From: Chersky-267 sp034666965
GTDB taxonomy: Bacteria > Chloroflexota > Limnocylindria > Limnocylindrales > CSP1-4
Length of the DNA stretch: 15,895 nt
Direction: 5' to 3'
Assembly: GCA_034666965.1 (NCBI GenBank)
Contig: JAXDKT010000002.1
Coordinates: 1 to 15,895 of the forward strand
Both the position numbers and the translations under genes were made by a program. Under the pieces are notes generated by a model. The model ran no database searches. It was not told the DNA's origin and saw only the letters and a list, made by a program, of their open reading frames with translations. Each line of letters starts with the position of its first letter. Position 1 is the stretch's first letter. Below, piece after piece: positions 9,810 to 14,885 of the stretch.

Positions 9810-10661
9810 CTAGCGGCGGCGGCCGCTGGCGATTCGGGGCTTCTCGAGGAGGACCAGCGCACCGGCCATGACCAGGCCCAGTCCCAGGAAGACCAGCCCG
9901 AGCGACGGACCGGACGACTCGGTCGAGTCGATCGTCGAAGTCGGCGGGAGGGTCGCGTGCGGTCGGTGGGTGGCACCCTCCACGCCGCCGTCCGGAGTCT
10001 TCCGGGGGGTCGCGGTGGGCTCGTTCGGCGTCCCGGTCGGGGTGGCCGTGGGCGTCGGCGTCGCGGTCTCGCAGACCAGCTCGAGCGGGTCGGCGCGACC
10101 GATGTTGTCGACGTTCTGGTAGCCGTCCTTGCTGTCGTCCGGCCGGAGGACATGGGCACGCACGGTGTGGCTGCCCGGATCGACATGACCCGAGGCCTCG
10201 AATCCGTCGGCCAGCTCACCGTCGGGATTGACCCACGAGAAGTCGGGCGCGGTCCCGTCGTTGCCGCTCTCGCCGCTGACCAGCTTGCCGGCGCCGTCGA
10301 TCCGGATGTAGGCGTTCTCGGGGCGCGTCTGGCGGAACTGGGTCCCGTCGATGCCCTCGACGAGCGCGTACAGCGTCTCGGTGGCGCAGTCGTAGCGCAG
10401 GTAGAGCTTGGCGTCGACCGGCTTGGTCGGATCGCCGGCGTCGCTCATGTCGGCGAAGTGATCCGCGCCGAGGTTCCAGTCGCCGGCCGAGCCGTCGACG
10501 GTGGCCGTGCCCGAGCTCGGGACGGGTGGACTTGCGGCTCCGACGGACGCCGGTCCGAGGACGGACAGCGCGAGGAGCGCAGCCACACCGACCCAGCCGA
10601 GCGGACGGAGCAGCCGCCCGGCGGTGCGCCGGACGAAGCGATGACGAAGAGCGGCCCGCAT
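9810..10661 (-). CDS. Surface-anchored protein of unknown function
   Basis: I do not recognise a named family. The 283-residue product has a long Arg-rich n-region and hydrophobic core, forming a signal peptide to about residue 43. A compact, acidic, Trp/Asp/Gly-rich ectodomain covers 50-198. Its only two cysteines, Cys92 and Cys197, sit inside and at the end of that domain and may form a disulfide. A Thr/Pro-rich wall-spanning linker runs 199-250, followed by a single membrane helix (about 253-272) and a basic tail ending in three Arg. The ectodomain pattern (V-D-G-S-x-x-D-W near the start, K-L-Y-L-R-Y-D-C in the middle) recalls secreted beta-sandwich, carbohydrate-binding-like domains; this is a guess. 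ATG 10661 is well supported by a perfect AAGGAGG nine bases upstream (10671-10677). The gene stands alone between two hairpins, so it is probably transcribed singly. Confidence 0.85.
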   Translation of the reverse strand: MRAALRHRFVRRTAGRLLRPLGWVGVAALLALSVLGPASVGAASPPVPSSGTATVDGSAGDWNLGADHFADMSDAGDPTKPVDAKLYLRYDCATETLYALVEGIDGTQFRQTRPENAYIRIDGAGKLVSGESGNDGTAPDFSWVNPDGELADGFEASGHVDPGSHTVRAHVLRPDDSKDGYQNVDNIGRADPLELVCETATPTPTATPTGTPNEPTATPRKTPDGGVEGATHRPHATLPPTSTIDSTESSGPSLGLVFLGLGLVMAGALVLLEKPRIASGRRR

Positions 10662-10670
10662 GGCCTGTTG

Positions 10671-10693
10671 CCTCCTTGGATCGATACCGATCC
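10671..10693 (-). promoter_or_regulatory. Strong Shine-Dalgarno abutted by a perfect hairpin
   Basis: AAGGAGG (10677-10671 on the minus strand) lies nine bases before the ATG. Directly 5' of it is GGATCG-GTAT-CGATCC (10693-10678), a perfect 6-bp stem with a 4-base loop. The stem ends exactly where the ribosome site begins. It could modulate translation or stabilise the mRNA end. Confidence 0.45.
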
Positions 10694-10776
10694 GATGATG
10701 TCCCCGGGTGCCGGCAGAGGCCGAGCTCGGTGAAGATGGCCGAAGGATGGCCCAATCGCCTTGATCCGTCCAGTAC

Positions 10777-10795
10777 GAACGACCTAACAACGTTC
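10777..10795 (-). promoter_or_regulatory. Dyad in the upstream region of the surface-protein gene
   Basis: GAACG-N9-CGTTC is an inverted repeat in a locally AT-richer stretch (about 10741-10810) of the 235-base gap before the surface-protein gene. The stretch probably contains its promoter, but I could not fix the hexamers. The rest of the gap shows only the hairpins listed separately. Confidence 0.3.
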
Positions 10796-10820
10796 TATGG
10801 CGATATCGACCTCACCGCCC

Positions 10821-10837
10821 CGGTCCGCCCCGGACCG
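10821..10837 (-). terminator. Hairpin downstream of the parA/GGDEF-like unit
   Basis: CGGTCC (10821-10826) and GGACCG (10832-10837) form a perfect 6-bp stem with a 5-base loop, about 60 bases past the stop of the GGDEF-like gene. No T-tract follows. Confidence 0.35.
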
Positions 10838-10896
10838 TCGAGCGCGGATCGTTCTGGCGGTGCCTCGGCGCAACCCGGGCGGCTGGGTCGGGCCGG

Positions 10897-11925
10897 TCAG
10901 CCCTGGGGTGAGAGCGCTCGGCGCCGCTCGGGGCCCGAGGCTCGGACCGTCAACGGACCGCCAGCCACCGTGTAGGCCGGCAGGTCAGCCAGACCGAACT
11001 CGAGCCGGAGGGGCGGCCGCTCCGCCGCCAGCCAGGCATCGCAGCTCTCGGTCAGGCGCTCCATCAATGCGGCCGCACCCTCGAGCGAGGTGTCGGGTAG
11101 GACGACGCTGTACCGGCCGCCGCTCAACGCGATGACGCTGTCATTGGCGCGCGTGTGCTCGCGGATGAAGGCGCCGATGACCCGCCCCAGGCGGGCTACC
11201 GCCGCGGGCCCGGGTCCGGCCTCGGACCCATCGCGGGCGGACAGCGCGATCGAGACCCGAATCCCCGATCGGCGGCCCAGGGCCGGCATCCGGGAATCGG
11301 CCTCGGGCAGAGATCCGTTCGAGCCGGGCGTCAGCAGCTCGGGCGGCCCTGCTTCGGCGACCATGGATCCCTCCTCGGTCGTCGGCCGGGGCCCGGATGG
11401 CACGAACCGGCTCGGGCGGGACGTCGCCCAGGTCACCTCCGAGAGCGGCCGGTCGAGGGCGGGCCCGGCGGGCGGGCGGGAGGCCAGCTCCGGCGAACGC
11501 GCAGGCCCCATCGGAGCTCGAGGGCTGGCCGCGGGCGTCGAGGTGGCCGGCGTCCTCGTGGCGGGCGGGGATGCCACCGGTCGAGTCCCGCTCGCTCGGC
11601 TTTGGCGCCGCGCCGCGCCCGGCGCGACCGTCCGACCCGGTCCCGGGCCGCCCGACCGGAAGAGGCCGTCGGAGCGACCGAGGAACGCCTCGATGGCGCC
11701 GGCGAGGGGATCGGACGACGCGGTCCCGCCCGGGGATCCGGAAGAGACGTCTCGCTCGGTGCCCGCGCGAACCGACCCTGTTTCGCCCGGCCGCGCCCCG
11801 CGACCTGGATCAGGCCCACCCGGGTGGAGCGCCCAGCGGAGGAGCAGCACAGCCAGGATCAGGGTCACCGCCGTGTTGAGCGCGACGGCCAGTGCCAGCC
11901 AGACCATCACTGCGGCAACGTCCAT
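10897..11925 (-). CDS. Membrane-anchored protein with degenerate GGDEF domain
   Basis: The 342-residue product has one N-terminal membrane helix (about 6-31), a long Pro/Ala/Ser/Gly-rich disordered linker (about 34-218) and a C-terminal domain (about 220-315) that I read as a decayed GGDEF domain. The stretch R259-A-N-D262 followed by S-G-G-R-Y (268-272) and V-V-L-P (274-277) aligns without gaps to the RxxD...GGDEF...VLLP core of diguanylate cyclases. The acidic active-site residues are replaced, and the early metal-binding segment (D-x-D-x-F-K...N-D..G-H) is missing. It should therefore not make c-di-GMP. The RxxD inhibitory-site pair is kept at the right spacing, so it may bind c-di-GMP. 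The start is six bases after the parA stop, so the two genes form a translationally close unit. The role is unknown; an adaptor for the ATPase is my inference. Confidence 0.75.
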   Translation of the reverse strand: MDVAAVMVWLALAVALNTAVTLILAVLLLRWALHPGGPDPGRGARPGETGSVRAGTERDVSSGSPGGTASSDPLAGAIEAFLGRSDGLFRSGGPGPGRTVAPGAARRQSRASGTRPVASPPATRTPATSTPAASPRAPMGPARSPELASRPPAGPALDRPLSEVTWATSRPSRFVPSGPRPTTEEGSMVAEAGPPELLTPGSNGSLPEADSRMPALGRRSGIRVSIALSARDGSEAGPGPAAVARLGRVIGAFIREHTRANDSVIALSGGRYSVVLPDTSLEGAAALMERLTESCDAWLAAERPPLRLEFGLADLPAYTVAGGPLTVRASGPERRRALSPQG

Positions 11926-11931
11926 CGGACG

Positions 11932-12759
11932 TCAGCGCACGACGACCGGTCGGTTGAGCCAGCGCCGCCAGCCTCCGGCCGGCTGATCTTCCTGGACGAG
12001 CGTGGGGGTCGTCGCCGGGACGCCGCTCATGATCTCGGCGGCGACCGCCCGGAAGTCGCCCGCGACCAGGCTCTCGTGGGCGCTCAGGGTGATCGGCAGC
12101 CGCATCCCGTTGGCCTCGGCCAGTCGGACGCTGTCGCGGACGGTCGCCTGGAGGACCATGTCGCCGTAGGTGTGGCGGAGCTCGGCCAGGATCTCCCGCG
12201 AATGGACCGTGCGGTTGACCCGGCCGGCCAGGATGTGCGGGCTGCCCAGACCCGGATTGAGGGTCGCCCGGATCTGGTCCATCTCGCGGACCAGGCTGGC
12301 GACCCCGGGCAGGGCGATGGCATGGGTCTCGACCGGGATCAGAACCTCGCGGAACGCGGCCAGGGCGGCGACGCTCAGGAAGGCGATCGACGGCGGGCAG
12401 TCGGCGATGACGACATCCCAGTCCGCGGGCAGGCGACTGACGGCCCGCACGAACGATGCCGCGAGGTCGCCCAGGAGCGTCCGCTCGGCGGTGACCAGCC
12501 AGGGCGAGGCCGGGATGATGTCGACCCCGGGGACGATCGTCCGCTGGGCCAGGGTCGACAGCTCGCACGACCCCACGAACACGTCGAACATCCCGCGTGA
12601 GTCGTCGTGGGCGCCGACCCAGTCCGATGCGGATCCCTGCGGATCGAGGTCGAGGAGCAGGATCTTGAGGCCGGTCTCGCCCATGGCCGCGGCCAGGTTG
12701 ACCGATGTCGTGGTCTTACCCGCGCCACCCTTGTGGTTGATGATTGCCAGCGTCCGCAC
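11932..12759 (-). CDS. ParA/MinD-family partitioning ATPase
   Basis: This 275-residue protein has the deviant Walker A box K-G-G-A-G-K-T-T (10-17, with signature Lys10), the A' motif D-L-D-P-Q-G (37-42) and the Walker B region V-I-A-D-C-P-P (117-123), all typical of ParA/Soj ATPases that position DNA or protein cargo in the cell. There is no N-terminal DNA-binding domain, and no parB gene is adjacent. The last 14 residues (262-275) are Trp/Arg-rich (G-G-W-R-R-W-L-N-R) and may touch membrane. GTG 12759 follows GGGAGG (12769-12764) after a short 4-base gap. The next gene, only six bases downstream, encodes a membrane-anchored GGDEF-like protein, so this is probably an orphan ParA that places a membrane or envelope assembly rather than the chromosome. 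The cargo is unknown. Confidence 0.9.
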   Translation of the reverse strand: MRTLAIINHKGGAGKTTTSVNLAAAMGETGLKILLLDLDPQGSASDWVGAHDDSRGMFDVFVGSCELSTLAQRTIVPGVDIIPASPWLVTAERTLLGDLAASFVRAVSRLPADWDVVIADCPPSIAFLSVAALAAFREVLIPVETHAIALPGVASLVREMDQIRATLNPGLGSPHILAGRVNRTVHSREILAELRHTYGDMVLQATVRDSVRLAEANGMRLPITLSAHESLVAGDFRAVAAEIMSGVPATTPTLVQEDQPAGGWRRWLNRPVVVR

Positions 12760-12763
12760 GCCA

Positions 12764-12789
12764 CCTCCCGTTCGTCACGCGCTCGAACG
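12764..12789 (-). promoter_or_regulatory. Hairpin overlapping the parA ribosome-binding site
   Basis: In the parA leader CGTTCG (12789-12784) and CGAACG (12774-12769) form a perfect 6-bp stem with a 9-base loop. The 3' arm shares its last base with GGGAGG (12769-12764), so folding could limit ribosome access. Confidence 0.4.
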
Positions 12790-12814
12790 CCGGGCGCGCA
12801 CACTCCCTCGGGCC

Positions 12815-12838
12815 ATTCTAGACACGAACGGCGGTTCG
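12815..12838 (-). promoter_or_regulatory. parA promoter -10 with LexA-box-like palindrome
   Basis: TAGAAT on the minus strand (12820-12815) is a good -10, about 56 bases before the GTG start. Just upstream, in the -35/-10 spacer, lies the perfect 14-base palindrome CGAAC-GGCG-GTTCG (12825-12838). It fits the GAAC-N4-GTTC LexA box of Gram-positive and related bacteria, and its position suits a repressor site. No clear -35 is visible. Binding by LexA is inference. Confidence 0.5.
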
Positions 12839-12880
12839 GCACGATGCGGTCCGCTGGGCTCCGGGCGAATGCGGTGCGGC

Positions 12881-12909
12881 CAGCCAACGCCTCCACCGGC
12901 CGGTGGCTG
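12881..12909 (-). terminator. Nested palindromes downstream of recO
   Basis: A perfect 14-base palindrome CCACCGGCCGGTGG (12893-12906) sits 49 bases past the recO stop. CAGCCA (12881-12886) and TGGCTG (12904-12909) form a second, overlapping inverted repeat, so two hairpins exclude each other. This could terminate recO transcripts or be a protein site. No T-tract. Confidence 0.35.
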
Positions 12910-12954
12910 CCCGTCCACCACCCCGGCTGACGGCGACCGAGCGGCCCGATCTCG

Positions 12955-13722
12955 TCAGACGGAGCCGGCCCGGACCTCGTCGAGGAACGGCAGTGAGCGA
13001 GCGTCGCGCTCGAGGGCGATCCGCACGAAATCGCGCATGGCCGCCTCGACCTCACGCTCGACCGAGACCGGCACGCGCAGGAGCGCGAGGGCCTCGACGT
13101 CCATCCGCTGATAGGCCTTGAGCAGCTTGAGCGCCTCCAGCGACAGTCCGGCCCGTTCGCTCGGCGGACCGGCCTCGCGCTGGCAGATCACGCCGCCGAG
13201 GGGCGGCACCCAGCGGAAGCTGTCGCTCGCCTCGAGCATCCGGTCGCACTCGACGCATCGGTCGACCTCGGGCCGGACCCCCAGCTCGTCGGTCAGGCGC
13301 ATCTCGTACCAGCGAGCGACCCGGCCCGGCGCCATCCCCGCATCGAGCAGCTCGTAGGCCCGACGCAGGAGCAGATACAGCGGTTCGGCGGGGTGGCGCT
13401 CCTCCAGGGAGCGATCGGCCAGCTCAGCCAGGTACCAGGCCGTGGCGGCGGGCTCCAGCGCGTCGCGCAGGGCCAGCCAGGCATGCCCGACGCTGACCTG
13501 GGTGACCACCTCGAAGGTCCGCCCGCGGGCCAGCTGGACGCGCAGCTCGGCGAATGGCTCGACGCTCCCACCCAGCCTCGAGGTCGGGCGCCGGACGCCC
13601 TTGGCGATCGCCTTGAGCTTGCCGTCGTGGGGCGTGATCAGGGTCAGGACGCGGTCGGCCTCACCCAGGTCGAACCGGCTGAGGACGATCGCATCGGTCG
13701 TGAACGTGCGCGGTCGGGGCAC
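12955..13722 (-). CDS. recO: DNA repair protein RecO
   Basis: This 255-residue protein acts with RecR to load RecA on SSB-coated single-stranded DNA in gap repair. The N-terminal OB-fold (about 1-80) shows the family pattern: A-I-V-L (11-14), G-E-A-D-R-V-L (20-26), then G-K-L-K-A-I-A-K-G (34-42). The helical C-terminal domain has a zinc-knuckle remnant: Cys156, Cys159 and Cys180 are present, but the expected fourth Cys position is Glu183. Length is normal. The GTG start at 13722 puts the OB-fold at the usual distance from the N-terminus. No convincing Shine-Dalgarno precedes it, while a -10-like element ends six bases upstream, which suggests a leaderless mRNA. It is divergent from the polyprenyl synthase gene, with a 92-base shared region. 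In many bacteria recO neighbours era and glyS; glyS lies further along on the same strand here. Confidence 0.95.
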   Translation of the reverse strand: MPRPRTFTTDAIVLSRFDLGEADRVLTLITPHDGKLKAIAKGVRRPTSRLGGSVEPFAELRVQLARGRTFEVVTQVSVGHAWLALRDALEPAATAWYLAELADRSLEERHPAEPLYLLLRRAYELLDAGMAPGRVARWYEMRLTDELGVRPEVDRCVECDRMLEASDSFRWVPPLGGVICQREAGPPSERAGLSLEALKLLKAYQRMDVEALALLRVPVSVEREVEAAMRDFVRIALERDARSLPFLDEVRAGSV

Positions 13723-13728
13723 CGCCCC

Positions 13729-13737
13729 ACGGTAGCA
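13729..13737 (-). promoter_or_regulatory. Candidate extended -10 for recO, leaderless start
   Basis: TGC followed by TACCGT on the minus strand is an extended -10. Its last base is seven positions before the first base of the GTG start, so transcription would begin at or very near the start codon. No Shine-Dalgarno competes with this reading. Confidence 0.35.
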
Positions 13738-13780
13738 CCGGGCGGCGGACCGGACTCCCCATCCAACCGGCTACCGCGGA

Positions 13781-13794
13781 CGAACATGTTGTCC
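13781..13794. promoter_or_regulatory. Imperfect LexA-box-like site between recO and the polyprenyl synthase gene
   Basis: CGAACATGTTGTCC contains a correct left half (CGAAC) and a palindromic AACATGTT core, but the right half departs from CGAAC-N4-GTTCG. It sits just upstream of the polyprenyl synthase -10. Weak on its own. Confidence 0.2.
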
Positions 13795-13799
13795 TGACT

Positions 13800-13805
13800 T
13801 ACACT
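13800..13805 (+). promoter_or_regulatory. Candidate -10 for the polyprenyl synthase gene
   Basis: TACACT matches the -10 consensus in four of six positions and ends nine bases before ATG 13815. There is no Shine-Dalgarno between them, so a leader of only a few bases is implied. No good -35 was found. Confidence 0.35.
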
Positions 13806-13814
13806 CGGGCGACG

Positions 13815-14840
13815 ATGACCGCTACCACGCCGGGCTTCGAGCTCGCCGAGCTGATCGCCGCGACCGAGGACGAGATCCTGTCCCTGGTCCGCGATCGCGA
13901 CCCATCCACCCAGGGCGTCTACGAGATGGTCCGCTACCATCTCGGGCTGGACGGTTCCGGAGCGGCCGCCGGCAAGCGCATGCGCCCGCTCCTAGGCCTG
14001 CTCGCCTACGCCTCGATCACCGGCCGCTACGAGCCGGCCCTGCCCGGGGCGGCGGCGGTCGAGCTGGGCCACAACTTCAGCCTGGTCCACGACGACATCG
14101 AGGACGGCGACGTCGAGCGGCGCCATCGGCCGACGCTGTGGGCGCGGCACGGCATCCCCCAGGCGATCAACACCGGCGACATGCTCTTCAGCCTGAGCCG
14201 GGTGGCCCTCCACCGGCTGACCGATCTGGGCTTCAGCGACGCCAAGGTCCTGCGCCTGATGCGCCTGTACGACACGACCTGCGTCGCCCTGTGCGAAGGC
14301 CAGTACATCGACATCTGGACCTCCGAGCACGACGAGTCGATGTCGGTCGAGCTCTACTTCGACATGATCGGGCGCAAGACCGCCGCCCTGATCAGCGCCT
14401 CGATCGAGGCCGGCGCCCTGCTCGCGACCGACGACGAGGCGGTCATCGCCCGCTACCGGGCGTTTGGCTGGGCGCTTGGTCTGGCCTTCCAGCTCAACGA
14501 CGACCTGCTGGGGATCTGGGGTCAGGAGCAGTCCACCGGCAAGGAGCCGACCGACCTCGCCCGGCACAAGAAGACCCTGCCGGTGATCTACGCCCTCGAG
14601 CACGCTGGCCCCGAGGACCGCGATCGGATCCGGGCGATCCAGGCCGCCGACATCCCCACGGCCGACGAGTTGGCCGAGATCGTGGCGATCCTGGAGCGCA
14701 GCGGCGCTCGCGACTACACCCGCGACCAGGCCCGCCGCTATCGCGACGAGGCCCTGGCCGAGCTCGATGCGGCGGGCACCGTGGACGCCGCCGCGCGGGC
14801 CGGGCTCGAGCGGATCATCGTGTCGGTGATCAGCGCCTAG
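13815..14840 (+). CDS. Polyprenyl (short-chain isoprenyl) diphosphate synthase
   Basis: This 341-residue trans-prenyltransferase condenses isopentenyl diphosphate onto allylic diphosphates in the cytoplasm. It has G-K-R-M-R-P (53-58) for IPP binding, the first Asp-rich motif D-D-I-E-D (93-97), R-R (102-103) after it, and the second motif N-D-D-L-L-G (228-233), where the last Asp of DDxxD is Gly. Phe88 occupies the fifth position before the first motif. In this family an aromatic residue there caps chain growth, so a C15-C20 product (farnesyl or geranylgeranyl diphosphate) is more likely than a long quinone tail. This is an inference. Length and spacing are normal for the family. The ATG at 13815 has no Shine-Dalgarno, and a -10-like element lies close upstream. 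No terpene cyclase or other isoprenoid gene is in the window to fix the pathway. Confidence 0.93.
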   Translation: MTATTPGFELAELIAATEDEILSLVRDRDPSTQGVYEMVRYHLGLDGSGAAAGKRMRPLLGLLAYASITGRYEPALPGAAAVELGHNFSLVHDDIEDGDVERRHRPTLWARHGIPQAINTGDMLFSLSRVALHRLTDLGFSDAKVLRLMRLYDTTCVALCEGQYIDIWTSEHDESMSVELYFDMIGRKTAALISASIEAGALLATDDEAVIARYRAFGWALGLAFQLNDDLLGIWGQEQSTGKEPTDLARHKKTLPVIYALEHAGPEDRDRIRAIQAADIPTADELAEIVAILERSGARDYTRDQARRYRDEALAELDAAGTVDAAARAGLERIIVSVISA

Positions 14841-14845
14841 GGGCG

Positions 14846-14861
14846 ACGCGTCCGCGCGCGT
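14846..14861. terminator. Hairpin between convergent polyprenyl synthase and corC-type genes
   Basis: ACGCG (14846-14850) and CGCGT (14857-14861) pair around a 6-base loop in the 45-base gap between two stop codons. The stem is short and has no T-tract. Confidence 0.3.
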
Positions 14862-14885
14862 TGGGCGGCGCGGCGGTCGACTGAG

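Noticed and set aside
9933..9947. LPPTS in the surface protein as a sortase signal
   Set aside because: It is about ten residues from the membrane helix and lacks the final Gly; the helix plus basic tail explains anchoring better.
9737..10219. Extension of the dipeptidase frame to 10219
   Set aside because: Pro/Arg/Ser-rich out-of-frame reading of the surface-protein gene; the signal anchor begins at 9736.
10662..10790. Extension of the surface-protein frame to 10790
   Set aside because: It precedes a perfect AAGGAGG and a clear signal peptide beginning at 10661.
10736..10975. Small plus-strand gene in the gap before the surface protein
   Set aside because: The reading frame has codon use unlike its neighbours, runs antisense into the GGDEF-like gene and has no recognisable features.
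11155..12600. Plus-strand open frame of 481 codons opposite parA and the GGDEF-like gene
   Set aside because: Arg/Gly/Asp-rich shadow, while the minus-strand parA is unmistakable.
12760..12954. parS site or parB gene beside parA
   Set aside because: No sequence like the Spo0J/ParB site (TGTTTCACGTGAAACA) and no ParB-like reading frame are present. The dyads found are of the GAAC/GTTC type.
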